Assembly (NCBI RefSeq): GCF_009909145.1
Contig: NZ_JAAAPJ010000008.1
Location: forward strand, 484,901 to 548,900
From: Corallococcus silvisoli
Lineage (GTDB): Bacteria; Myxococcota; Myxococcia; Myxococcales; Myxococcaceae
Direction: 5' to 3'
DNA length: 64,000 nt
The translations under genes and the position numbers were made by a program. Below, piece by piece: positions 1 through 9,341 of the stretch. A model generated the notes under the pieces. The model was given only the letters and a program-made list of their open reading frames with translations. It was not told the origin of the DNA and ran no database searches. The number at the start of each line of letters is the position of its first letter. Positions within the stretch are counted from its first letter, which is position 1.

Positions 1-67
1 GGTTGGTTGACTGTGAAGAGCCGATCTTGAGGCAGGAATGGGCCAGGTCGCCTGGGGAGGGGAAGTC

Positions 68-331
68 ATGAGCGAGTCCGAGACTCCGGCCTACGTCTGT
101 TCGCATGTGTTTCAAAAGACTCACCATGTGCTGCTGGTGTCTCGGGGCGATGGTGACTGGCAGTTCCTCTGTGGAGGTAGCCACGCTGAGGATGAGCACC
201 CCCGGGTCGTTGGGATCAATCACCTCTTCGAGAATGATCCGACGCTGAATGAGGTCCGCGATCTCCCATCGGACTGGGATGCCGAACGTGATTCAGCAGG
301 TGGCCCATGGCGACGGCATCGAACCACTTGA
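68..331 (+). CDS. Small conserved uncharacterised protein (87 aa)
   Basis: I do not recognise a named family. The protein is soluble and acidic, with no signal peptide or membrane segment. It has two lone cysteines (in YVCSHVF and FLCGG) and a tryptophan-rich, aspartate-rich body (DGDWQFLCGG, VVGINHLFE, DLPSDWDAER). It resembles a widespread kind of small bacterial protein of unknown function that I remember only as hypothetical. I chose the ATG at 68 over the in-frame ATG at 38 because a purine-rich GGGGAGGGGAAG box lies directly upstream of 68. The reading frame looks complete, and about 245 bases without a gene separate it from the next one. No operon partner is visible because the window begins just upstream. 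Confidence 0.6.
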   Translation: MSESETPAYVCSHVFQKTHHVLLVSRGDGDWQFLCGGSHAEDEHPRVVGINHLFENDPTLNEVRDLPSDWDAERDSAGGPWRRHRTT

Positions 332-576
332 GCAGGAGAGGCTGCCCTGCGCACCGAGGGTCGAGGTCTGCTTGCGACACGGGGACTGCGCAACGTCTGA
401 CCTGTGATGAAGCGCGCCACCGTAGTCCTGCACTGTCTTCCTGAGGAGGTCCTGTAAAGAGTCCGCGCACGCGACTTGCCTGTCCGTGAGTGATGTTCTC
501 GTCCCTGGAAGATCGGCACAGGGGGCGAAAGTCGGACTGGTAAGCTCCGCGGAGGCCCAATCGTAAAGGACCGGGG

Positions 577-966
577 ATGGCGACCACGAGCAACGATGTC
601 GACGAGTACATGGCGGCACTCGAACACCCGCTGAAGGCGGAGATCGAAGCCGTGCGCGCCGCCATCCTGGCCTCCGACGCGGCCATCACCGAGCGCATCA
701 AGTGGAAGGCCCCCAGCTTCGTCCACTCAGGTGACGACCGGGTGACGTTCCGGTTGGCCCCCAAGGGCATCTTCCAGGTCATCCTGCACCGGGGCGCGAA
801 GGTGAAGGACTCGAAGGGCTTCGCCTTCGAGGACGACTCGGCCCTCGTGGAGTGGCTGGCTCCGGACCGGGGCGTCGTCACGCTGCCTGACGCGAAGACC
901 GCGAAGGCGAAGAAGGCCGCCCTCGTGAAGCTGGTGGGACGATGGATGAAGGCGACCGCGACCTGA
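577..966 (+). CDS. DUF1801 domain protein (YdhG-like)
   Basis: A 129-residue cytosolic protein that fits the DUF1801 (YdhG-like) fold from end to end. It opens with VDEYMAALEHPLKAEIEAVR, continues with ITERIKWKAPSF (the conserved IKW.APSF segment of the family) and has a central beta region (VTFRLAPKGIFQVILHRGAK). It ends in a basic alanine/lysine-rich helix. The biochemical role of the family is not established. It stands alone with about 80 bases before hslV, on the same strand. The ATG at 577 fits the normal family length. Confidence in the domain is good; a specific function cannot be given. Confidence 0.75.
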   Translation: MATTSNDVDEYMAALEHPLKAEIEAVRAAILASDAAITERIKWKAPSFVHSGDDRVTFRLAPKGIFQVILHRGAKVKDSKGFAFEDDSALVEWLAPDRGVVTLPDAKTAKAKKAALVKLVGRWMKATAT

Positions 967-1047
967 ACCCCCGTCCCAGGGTGAGGGAGCGGACAGCCAG
1001 GCCGTTTTTACGGGTGGGGGCCGGTCGGTCTTGTTAAACCCCCGGTC

Positions 1048-1575
1048 ATGTTCCATGGCACCACGATCCTCTGCGTCCGCCGCGAAGGGAAGGTCGTCAT
1101 CGCGGGCGACGGTCAGGTCAGTCTCGACAAGACCATCATGAAGAACACGGCGCGCAAGGTGCGCCGCATCGGCGAGGGGCAGGTGCTCGCCGGCTTCGCT
1201 GGCAGCACCGCGGACGCCTTCACGCTCTTCGAGCGCTTCGAAGCCAAGCTCAAGGAGCACCAGAAGAACCTGGCGCGCGCCTGCGTGGAGCTGGGCAAGG
1301 ACTGGCGCACCGACCGCTTCCTCCGCCGCCTGGAAGCGCTGCTCATCGTCGCGGACCGGGAGAAGACGTTCATCCTCTCCGGCGCGGGCGACGTCATCGA
1401 ACCCGACCACGGCATCGCCGCCGTGGGCAGCGGGGGCCACTACGCCCTGTCCGCCGCGCGCGCCCTGCTGGCGAACACCCAGATGTCGGCCCGCGACATC
1501 TGTTCGCAGTCCATGGCCATCGCCGCGGACATCTGCGTCTACACCAATTCCAACGTCACCTACGAAGAGCTCTGA
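1048..1575 (+). CDS. hslV: ATP-dependent protease peptidase subunit HslV
   Basis: HslV (ClpQ) is the threonine-protease core of the HslVU complex. Two hexamers stack to make a cytosolic chamber fed by the HslU unfoldase. The N-terminus MFHGTTILCVRR matches the Thermotoga/Bacillus-type start, in which a short propeptide precedes the catalytic threonine (most likely Thr5). The GDGQVSLD, GFAGSTADA, DWRTDR and AVGSGGHYA segments are typical proteasome-beta-like signatures. At 175 residues it has the usual length. The gene ends 12 bases before the hslU start, so the two are clearly co-transcribed. I see no obvious heat-shock promoter in the short region before it (967-1047). Confidence 0.96.
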   Translation: MFHGTTILCVRREGKVVIAGDGQVSLDKTIMKNTARKVRRIGEGQVLAGFAGSTADAFTLFERFEAKLKEHQKNLARACVELGKDWRTDRFLRRLEALLIVADREKTFILSGAGDVIEPDHGIAAVGSGGHYALSAARALLANTQMSARDICSQSMAIAADICVYTNSNVTYEEL

Positions 1576-1587
1576 GAGGACCGCCCC

Positions 1588-2985
<1,398 letters not shown>

Positions 2986-3045
2986 CGCGCTAGCGTGCGC
3001 CGCGTTGTCCCACCGCGTCACCCAAGAATCGTGAGGTACACCACC

Positions 3046-4278
3046 TTGCCGCAACCGTCGCCGTCTCCCGCGTCCACCCCTCCTGGCAACGACACCCTCA
3101 TCCAGAAGGCCAAGCAGCACCTGCTGCAGAACTACAAGCAGCAGCCCATCGCCCTGGTGCGTGGGCAGGGCACCCGGGTGTGGGACGCGGATGGCAAGGC
3201 GTACCTGGACTGCATCGGCGGCATCGCGGTGTGCGCCCTGGGCCACTGCCACCCGGAGGTGGTCGCGGCGGCGAAGGCGCAGCTGGACACGCTCTGGCAC
3301 GTGTCCAACGTCTTCTACTCGCAGCCGCAGATCGACCTGGCCGCGCAGCTCACCGACTGGGTGGGCCTGCCGCGCGCGTTCTTCTGCAACTCCGGCGCGG
3401 AGGCCAACGAGGCGCTCCTCAAGCTCGCGCGCAAGGTGATGAAGGACCGGGGTACGCCGGAGCGCTACGAGGTCCTCTCCTTCGAGAAGAGCTTCCACGG
3501 CCGCACGCTGGCCACCGTCACCGCCACCGGCCAGCCGAAGTACCACGTCGGCTTCGAGCCGCTGCCCCAGGGCTTCAAGCACGTGCCCTACGGCGACCTG
3601 GAGGCGGTGCGCCGCGCCGTGGGCCCCGCCACCGCCGCCATCCTGGTGGAGCCCATCCAGGGCGAAGGCGGCGTGCGCATGGCGCCCCCCGGCTTCCTCC
3701 AGGGCCTGCGCGCGCTGTGCGACGAGCAGGGCCTGCTGCTGCTCGTGGACGAGGTGCAGACGGGCATGGGGCGCACCGGCCTGCCCTTTGGCTTCATGCA
3801 CGACGGCATCCAGCCGGACGCCATCAGCGTCGCCAAGGCCCTGGGCAACGGCCTGCCCATGGGCGCCATGCTGTGCCGCGAGGAACTGGCCAGGAGCCTG
3901 ACGCCCGGCACCCACGGCACCACCTTCGGCGGCAACCTGGTCTCCGCCGCCGCCGCCAACGTGGTGCTGCGGCTGCTGCGGCAGCCCGGCCTGCTGGCGG
4001 AGGTGCAGGCCAAGGGAGAGCACTTCCTCGCCGGCGCCCGGGCGCTCCAGGCCGCCCTGCCGCAGGGCCGCATCCAGGCCGTGCGAGGCCGCGGCCTGCT
4101 CCTGGGCATCGAGCTGGACCGGGAGGTGGCCCCCGTCATCGCGAAGCTGCGCGATGCCGGACTGCTGGTGAACTCGGCGGGCGAAGTCACGCTGCGCTTC
4201 GCCCCGGCGCTCATCATCTCCCAGAACGAACTGGACGAAGCGCTGGGCATCCTCCAGCGTGTATTGGCCTCTCTGTAG
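3046..4278 (+). CDS. argD: Acetylornithine aminotransferase (class III, PLP)
   Basis: ArgD converts N-acetylglutamate semialdehyde to N2-acetylornithine with glutamate as amino donor, in arginine biosynthesis. It often also serves as succinyldiaminopimelate transaminase in lysine synthesis. Class III aminotransferase features are clear: IGGIAVCALGH near the N-terminus, FCNSGAEANEAL for phosphate binding, FHGRTLATV, LLLVDEVQTGMGRTG, and the PLP-binding lysine in SVAKALGNGLPMGAM. The longest frame begins with GTG at 2995. I prefer TTG at 3046, which has GAGG ten bases upstream and gives about 410 residues, close to the family norm; GTG at 3031 is the other option. It follows hslU at short distance but belongs to a different pathway. 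Confidence 0.9.
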   Translation: MPQPSPSPASTPPGNDTLIQKAKQHLLQNYKQQPIALVRGQGTRVWDADGKAYLDCIGGIAVCALGHCHPEVVAAAKAQLDTLWHVSNVFYSQPQIDLAAQLTDWVGLPRAFFCNSGAEANEALLKLARKVMKDRGTPERYEVLSFEKSFHGRTLATVTATGQPKYHVGFEPLPQGFKHVPYGDLEAVRRAVGPATAAILVEPIQGEGGVRMAPPGFLQGLRALCDEQGLLLLVDEVQTGMGRTGLPFGFMHDGIQPDAISVAKALGNGLPMGAMLCREELARSLTPGTHGTTFGGNLVSAAAANVVLRLLRQPGLLAEVQAKGEHFLAGARALQAALPQGRIQAVRGRGLLLGIELDREVAPVIAKLRDAGLLVNSAGEVTLRFAPALIISQNELDEALGILQRVLASL

Positions 4279-4338
4279 AAGGGGGAGGGGCATGATGGAC
4301 CCGGGAAGATTGACGCCCTGCTTCCCGGACACCTACAC

Positions 4339-5670
4339 TTGGGGATTCGCCAGCCTCCGGAACGTGTGACCTTGAGCGCGCCCAACCCCATCGTCGGCCT
4401 GGGGGGCAGGACCGACCACATCGCGACCGTGCCCCACCTGGATCCGGCCCGCCTCCACCTCAGTCCGGAGGAGGGCTCGGTGCTGGCGCTGGTGGGCCGC
4501 GTCGAACGCATCGACGCGGTGCTGTCCCGCTCGTCGTTGGGCGAGGCCCGCACCATCGCCGTGCTGCTCTCCCTGCGCGCCAAGGGCGCCATCGTCCCGG
4601 CCCGCGTGGTGCAACGCGCCACGCCCGCCGCGCCCTCGCTGGATGCCGCGATGGCCGAGGAAGTGGACCTGGAGCCCGAGCAGAAGCGCGAGATCATCGA
4701 CCTGGAGCGCTCGCTGGACGGGATGGACCACCACGCCGTGCTGGGCGTGCCCCGGGGCGCCACCGCGCAGGAGGTGAAGCAGGCCTATTACAACGCGTCC
4801 CGCCGCTTCCACCCGGACCGTTACTTCGGCAAGAACCTGGGCAGCTTCCGCGCGCGGCTGGAGCGCATCTTCAAGCGCCTCACCGACGCCCACAACGCCC
4901 TCAGTCGCCAGGAGCCGCCGCGCCCGCCCGCCGCGGCCCCGCCGCAGGCCGCCCCTCCGCCGCAGGCCGCGCGCCCGGCCCCTCCCGCGCCCCCGGTTCC
5001 GGGCCGGCGTCCCACGGCGGAGTCCTTCGCGGCCGTCACCCCGCCGCCTCCCGCCGAGCCCCCTCCGCCCGCCCCGGAGGACCCGGAGTCCGAGGCCCGC
5101 CGAGCCGAGCGGCAGGCCCGCTTCGCGCGCCACCCGTACATGGCGCGCAGCCACAAGCTCACGGAGCTCATCGCCCGGGGCAAGGCGGCCACCGCGCGCG
5201 GGGACTTCGAGCGGGCCTACCAGGACTTCAACCACGTCCTGGGCCTGGATCCGAAGAACCGCGAGGTCGCCTCGCTCCTGGTGGACGCGCGCCGCAAGCA
5301 CGACCTGCACCGCGCCCAGACCGAGGTGGAGCGGGGGCAGGAGCTGGAGATGCGAGGGGACTTCAGCGGCGCGCAGGCGGCCTACAAGCTGGCCGTGTCG
5401 CTCAACGGGGACCACCCGGAGGCCTCCTATCAGGCCGCGCGCGTGGGGCGTGAGCTGGCGCAGGATCCGCAGGAGGTGCGGGCGCTCGCGCAGCGCGCGG
5501 TGGAGCTGAAGCCCGGCCGGGCGGACTACCAGCTGTTGCTCGCGCAGGTGCTCCTGGTCGCGGGGCAGAAGAAGCAGGCCAAGCACCACTTCGAGGAGGC
5601 CGTGCGCCTGGATCCGGACAACGCCGAGGCCCGCGCGGCCCTCAAGAAGCTGCGTTGGACGTTCTCGTGA
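4339..5670 (+). CDS. J-domain protein with C-terminal TPR repeats
   Basis: This 443-residue protein is built as a chimera. Residues 1-125 are an uncharacterised N-terminal region. A J domain follows (about 131-195, with HPD at 158-160 in FHPDRYFGK), then a long proline/alanine-rich linker (about 193-250). The C-terminal third is alpha-helical with TPR-like repeats (ARGDFERAYQDFNHVLGLDP, VRLDPDNAEARAALKKL). J domains stimulate Hsp70 ATPase, and TPR arrays hold clients or partners. The gene lies 15 bases before an Hsp70 gene that is followed 3 bases later by another TPR gene, so this is probably the dedicated co-chaperone of that Hsp70. The start is TTG at 4339; a GTG a little further in (4366 region) is possible. 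The client is unknown. Confidence 0.8.
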   Translation: MGIRQPPERVTLSAPNPIVGLGGRTDHIATVPHLDPARLHLSPEEGSVLALVGRVERIDAVLSRSSLGEARTIAVLLSLRAKGAIVPARVVQRATPAAPSLDAAMAEEVDLEPEQKREIIDLERSLDGMDHHAVLGVPRGATAQEVKQAYYNASRRFHPDRYFGKNLGSFRARLERIFKRLTDAHNALSRQEPPRPPAAAPPQAAPPPQAARPAPPAPPVPGRRPTAESFAAVTPPPPAEPPPPAPEDPESEARRAERQARFARHPYMARSHKLTELIARGKAATARGDFERAYQDFNHVLGLDPKNREVASLLVDARRKHDLHRAQTEVERGQELEMRGDFSGAQAAYKLAVSLNGDHPEASYQAARVGRELAQDPQEVRALAQRAVELKPGRADYQLLLAQVLLVAGQKKQAKHHFEEAVRLDPDNAEARAALKKLRWTFS

Positions 5671-5685
5671 GGTGCATGCGTCCCC

Positions 5686-7533
5686 ATGGCTGCTGAGCCC
5701 GAACCGCTGATTGGCATCGACCTGGGGACGACGAACAGCCTCGTCGCCACCGTGCAGGACGGTCAGCCCCTCATCATCAAGAACCGCACCGGCGCCCCCC
5801 TCACTCCGTCCGTGGTGGCGGTGTCGAAGAACGGCAAGCGCCTGGTGGGCGGCATCGCCAAGCGCCAGGCCATCACCAACCCGCAGGACACGGTGTCCGC
5901 GGCGAAGCGGCTCATCGGCCGCAAGTTCTCCTCGCACCCGGTGCAGGACGCGCTGCGCGCGCTGACGTACCAGGTGGTGTGCGGCCAGCACGACGACGTG
6001 CGCATCCGGCTGGCGGGCCGCGACCTGGCCGTCCCGGAGGTCAGCGCGATGATCCTCGCGGAGCTGAAGGCGGACGCGGAGGCGCACTTCGGCCGGCCCG
6101 TCACCCAGGCCGTCATCACCGTGCCCGCCTACTTCAACGACGGGCAGCGGCAGGCCACCAAGGACGCGGGCCGCATCGCGGGGCTGGAGGTCCTGCGCAT
6201 CATCAACGAGCCCACCGCGGCGGCGCTGGCGTACGGCTTCGGGCGCACGGTGAACGGGAAGATCGCCGTGTTGGACCTGGGCGGCGGCACCTTCGACGTG
6301 TCGGTGCTGGAGATCAACAACGGCATCTTCGACGTGGTGGCCACCGGCGGGGACACCTTCCTGGGCGGCGAGGACTGGGACCACCGCATCATCGAGTGGA
6401 TGGTCTTCGGCTTCGCCAAGGAACACGGCATCGACCTGCGCAAGGACCGGATGGCGCTCCAGCGGCTGAAGGACGCCGCGGAGAAGGCGAAGGTGGAGCT
6501 GTCGTCGGTGAAGGAGACGCAGCTGCACCTGCCCTTCATCTGCACCCCGCCGGGCGGAGGCGCCGCGCTGCACCTGCAGAGCACGCTCACCCGAGAGAAG
6601 CTGGAGGACCTGACGGCGGACCTGGGCGAGCGCCTGGTGGGCATCACGTCGGAGGTGCTGGGCGAGGCGAAGGTGCGCCCCTCGGAGCTGAAGGAGGTCA
6701 TCCTCGTGGGGGGCATGTCGCGCATGCCTCGCATCGTGGATCAGGTGCGCCAGTACTTCCGCCGCGAGCCCTGCAAGGGCGTGCACGCCGAGGAGGTGGT
6801 GGCCCTGGGCGCCGCCATCCAGGCGCACGCCCTGGTGGCCCAGGAGGGAGAGCTGCTGCTGCTGGACGTCACCCCCCAGAGCATGGGCGTGGCGATCGCG
6901 GGCGGTTACGTGCGCCGCCTGATTCCGCGCAACACCACCGTGCCCACGTCCGCCACGGAGGTGTTCGCCACCTCCAAGGACTTCCAGCGCACGGTGAAGA
7001 TCATGGTGCTCCAGGGCGAGCACGAGCTGGCGCACCACAACGAGCTCCTGGGGGAGTTCCTCCTCACCGGCCTGCGCGAGGCGCCGCGCGGACAGGTGGA
7101 GATCGAGGTGACGTTCGACATCAACGCGGAGGGCATCGTCTCCGTCTCCGCGCGGGACCGCGACACGGGCCTGCGCCAGTCCATCACCGTCACCGCCTCC
7201 AGCGGCCTCACCGAGGACGAGCTGCGCCGCATCATGGACGAGCAGCGCGACTGGCTGGTGGCGGCGCGCAACACGGAAGAGCTGAAGTCGAAGCGCGTGG
7301 AGCTGGACATCCTGGCCCGTGACCTGGTGGACGCGCTCTCCCGAGTCCGGCTCCTGCCCGGGGCCGGAGGGCTGTCCCCCGACGTCGTCGCCCAAGCGGA
7401 GGCCGCCCTGGCCCACGCGCGCCAGGCGCGCGCCGCCGAGGACGTGGGGGCGCTCACCCGGGCCTGCGAGGCGCTCGCCCAGAGCCTGCCGCTGCTGCGC
7501 TCGGCCGGACCGCGCGGAACACCGGGGAGGTAG
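5686..7533 (+). CDS. Hsp70 family chaperone (DnaK paralogue)
   Basis: The protein is a complete Hsp70. Its nucleotide-binding domain opens with GIDLGTTNSLVATV and contains VITVPAYFNDGQRQATKDAG, NEPTAAALAYGFG, LDLGGGTFDVSVLEI and VILVGGMSRMPRI. The substrate-binding domain carries the usual DVTPQSMGVAIAGG and FDINAEGIVSVSARD segments. At 615 residues it is slightly shorter than the housekeeping DnaK, with an abbreviated lid and without the EEVD-like or acidic C-terminal tail. The genome almost certainly has a separate dnaK/dnaJ/grpE set, so this is more likely an accessory Hsp70. It is sandwiched between a J-domain/TPR protein and a TPR protein with gaps of 15 and 3 bases, which points to a self-contained three-gene chaperone operon. 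Confidence 0.9.
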   Translation: MAAEPEPLIGIDLGTTNSLVATVQDGQPLIIKNRTGAPLTPSVVAVSKNGKRLVGGIAKRQAITNPQDTVSAAKRLIGRKFSSHPVQDALRALTYQVVCGQHDDVRIRLAGRDLAVPEVSAMILAELKADAEAHFGRPVTQAVITVPAYFNDGQRQATKDAGRIAGLEVLRIINEPTAAALAYGFGRTVNGKIAVLDLGGGTFDVSVLEINNGIFDVVATGGDTFLGGEDWDHRIIEWMVFGFAKEHGIDLRKDRMALQRLKDAAEKAKVELSSVKETQLHLPFICTPPGGGAALHLQSTLTREKLEDLTADLGERLVGITSEVLGEAKVRPSELKEVILVGGMSRMPRIVDQVRQYFRREPCKGVHAEEVVALGAAIQAHALVAQEGELLLLDVTPQSMGVAIAGGYVRRLIPRNTTVPTSATEVFATSKDFQRTVKIMVLQGEHELAHHNELLGEFLLTGLREAPRGQVEIEVTFDINAEGIVSVSARDRDTGLRQSITVTASSGLTEDELRRIMDEQRDWLVAARNTEELKSKRVELDILARDLVDALSRVRLLPGAGGLSPDVVAQAEAALAHARQARAAEDVGALTRACEALAQSLPLLRSAGPRGTPGR

Positions 7534-7536
7534 CCC

Positions 7537-8328
7537 ATGAACGCCCTCCGGGCCAAGGCGCTGGTCGAAGCCGGGTTGCTGTTGCGACTGAGTGGCGACA
7601 TGGCCGGCGCGGAGAAGCTGTTCGTCCGGGCCCTGGAGCTGGACCCGGACAACGCGCGCGCGCGCCGGCTCCTCGGGCGGGACGGCGCTCCGGAGACCGC
7701 GGGCGCGAACCCGGGGCCCGGGGAGTCCGGGTGGAACCTCGCGGCCCCCGACCAGGAAGCGGACTGGGGGGCATGGGTGGGCCCGTCGTCGCCCAGCCCC
7801 GTGGAGCCGCTGCGCGACTCGGTGAGCCTGCCGGAGGGGACGGGGACGCGAGGCGACGCGTTGGACCTCATCGCGGAGGCCCACCGCACGCAGGAGTTCG
7901 GCCTCCCGGAGACCTTCGTGCCCGTGGGCGTCCTGCCCGAGGGCTCGGAGGTGGAGAGCCTGCTCCGGGGAGCGGAGGACCTGCTGTCGCTGGACGACCA
8001 CTCCGGCGCGGTGGAGCTGCTGCGCCGGGCGCAGTCCCTGGCGCCGGAGAATCCCCGCGTGGAGGCGCTGCGCGACCGCAGCGAGCGCATCCTGGTGTCC
8101 ATGCTGGAGGCCCGCCTGGGCGACCTGAACCGCATGCCGCGCGTGCGGTTGCAGCCGGACGACATCATCTGGCTCAACCTGGACCACCGCGCGGGCTTCG
8201 TGCTCGCTCAAATCGACGGCGCGGTGAGCTTCGACGACCTCTTCGCGCTGTCGGGCATGTCGCGCCTGGACACCGCGCGCATCCTCGCGCAGCTGCTCGA
8301 CGAGGGCATCATCGCCCCCGGCGAGTAG
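7537..8328 (+). CDS. TPR-repeat protein of the Hsp70 cassette
   Basis: A 263-residue soluble protein with tetratricopeptide units at the N-terminus (AGAEKLFVRALELDPDNARA, about residues 20-45) and in the middle (HSGAVELLRRAQSLAPENPR, about 150-175). A disordered linker rich in Gly, Pro, Trp and Glu lies between them. The last 60 residues (DHRAGFVLAQIDGAVSFDDL, SRLDTARILAQLLDEGII) look like a small winged-helix or degenerate regulatory domain often seen at the end of myxobacterial regulators. It begins 3 bases after the Hsp70 stop, so translation is probably coupled. It may be an adaptor or client-recognition partner of the Hsp70. That role is inferred from context only. Confidence 0.75.
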   Translation: MNALRAKALVEAGLLLRLSGDMAGAEKLFVRALELDPDNARARRLLGRDGAPETAGANPGPGESGWNLAAPDQEADWGAWVGPSSPSPVEPLRDSVSLPEGTGTRGDALDLIAEAHRTQEFGLPETFVPVGVLPEGSEVESLLRGAEDLLSLDDHSGAVELLRRAQSLAPENPRVEALRDRSERILVSMLEARLGDLNRMPRVRLQPDDIIWLNLDHRAGFVLAQIDGAVSFDDLFALSGMSRLDTARILAQLLDEGIIAPGE

Positions 8329-8341
8329 GCCGCGCCTGCCA

Positions 8342-8824
8342 TCACGCGGAGCGGATGACAGCGGTCCACACGCCGCGCACCACGGGCTCGCCGCTGGCGT
8401 TGCGGGTCTCCGTGGTGACGACGAGGAAGTCCATCCCGGCCTTGCGATACAGCTCGGTGATGTGGCCCGTGGTGGTGAGCACGTCGCCCGGGCGCATCAC
8501 GCCCAGGAATTCCAGCTCCTGTTCGCCGTGCACCAGCCGCACGCGGTCCACGCCCAGCTCCGGGTCCGCGATGGCGGCGCTGAAGGGGCGGATGGCGAAG
8601 ACCACCGCGAAGCTGGGGAAGGCGATGATGTCGCCGTAGGGGCCCGCCTGCGCGGCTTCCCGCGAATAGAGCAGGGGGCTGACATGGGCGGGGGGCTCGC
8701 CGAAGGTGCCCGCGGAGGGCACGGAGCCTCCGAGGAGGAGGGAGAACTCGCGCAGCTTCTCCCGGCCAATCTCGTAGGTGAAGGGGCCGTAGGCACGGCC
8801 GACGAATTTCGGGTCCAGGGCCAT
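8342..8824 (-). CDS. MaoC-fold dehydratase, HadA-like N-terminal hot-dog subunit
   Basis: The 160-residue product is a FAS1-type dehydratase/MaoC N-terminal domain protein. It has the FVGRAYGPFTYEIGREKLRE opening, APVSPLLYSREA-like middle and the VRLVHGEQELEFLGVMRPGD segment of the (3R)-hydroxyacyl dehydratase HadA/HadC non-catalytic subunit. These subunits pair with a catalytic HadB-type MaoC protein, which is encoded immediately upstream with a two-base gap. The likely reaction is dehydration of (3R)-hydroxyacyl-CoA or -ACP; the natural chain length and pathway cannot be read from the sequence. The start is the ATG at 8824. It converges with the TPR gene, with only 13 bases between their stop codons. 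Confidence 0.82.
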   Translation of the reverse strand: MALDPKFVGRAYGPFTYEIGREKLREFSLLLGGSVPSAGTFGEPPAHVSPLLYSREAAQAGPYGDIIAFPSFAVVFAIRPFSAAIADPELGVDRVRLVHGEQELEFLGVMRPGDVLTTTGHITELYRKAGMDFLVVTTETRNASGEPVVRGVWTAVIRSA

Positions 8825-8826
8825 GG

Positions 8827-9222
8827 CTATCCGAGCGAGGTTTCCACGACGGCGCCCCGGAGGACGGGCTCGCCGCGCTGGTTGGTGGCGGTGACTTCGG
8901 TGCTCATCCGTCCGTCCGCGACGGCGGTGACGCGGCCTTGGAAGGTGACGGTGTCCTCGGGCAGCACGGGCCGGGAGAAGCGCACCTTCACGCGGCGCAC
9001 GAGGCCTGGGTCGCCCACGAAGACGGCCACGGCCTCCACGGCCCAGCCCAGGGTGCAGAGTCCCTGGAGGATGACGCCGTTGAAGCCGGCGAGTCTGCCC
9101 ACCTCCGGGTCGAGGTGGATGGGGTTGTAGTCCCCGGAAGCGCCCGCGTAATACACCGGCCTCAGCCGGTCGCACTGGCGGACGTGGGTGAAGGTGTCTC
9201 CCACCTGGAACGTGCGTGCCAT
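8827..9222 (-). CDS. MaoC-like (R)-hydroxyacyl dehydratase, catalytic HadB-like subunit
   Basis: A 131-residue hot-dog protein with the MaoC hydratase-2 signature. YYAGASGDYNPIHLDPEVGR carries the catalytic Asp and His (in the D-x(4)-H spacing of DYNPIH), followed by GVILQGLCTLGW. The terminal VKVRFSRPVLPEDTVTFQG strand region is also typical. It is the catalytic half of a two-subunit dehydratase with the downstream HadA-like gene. The pair resembles mycobacterial HadAB and separately encoded halves of fungal-type bifunctional hydratases. The ATG at 9222 follows a purine-rich stretch. About 120 bases separate it from the protease gene stop, including a hairpin terminator. Confidence 0.85.
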   Translation of the reverse strand: MARTFQVGDTFTHVRQCDRLRPVYYAGASGDYNPIHLDPEVGRLAGFNGVILQGLCTLGWAVEAVAVFVGDPGLVRRVKVRFSRPVLPEDTVTFQGRVTAVADGRMSTEVTATNQRGEPVLRGAVVETSLG

Positions 9223-9276
9223 GAGGCGCGGGAGCCTACCGCGTCCGCCACCGGGGATGCCCGGTGGAAACGAAGA

Positions 9277-9307
9277 AGGGGGCGGCCCTCATCGTGAGGA
9301 CCGCCCC
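9277..9307 (-). terminator. Hairpin terminator after the M36 protease gene
   Basis: A 13-base stem (GGGGGCGGCCCTC at 9277-9289 against GAGGACCGCCCCC at 9295-9307, one mismatch) has a five-base loop. Read on the minus strand it is followed by a pyrimidine-rich TTCTTCGTTTCC run. It lies 35 bases beyond the protease stop codon, in the right place to end that transcript before the dehydratase pair. Confidence 0.6.
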
Positions 9308-9341
9308 CCGTTACTTCAGGGCTTCAGGACTGGACGACGCT

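Noticed and set aside
4333..8211. A 1292-codon minus-strand open frame opposite the J-domain/Hsp70 genes
   Set aside because: The same GC-bias artefact over strong genes; it shows no motif and no ribosome-binding site.
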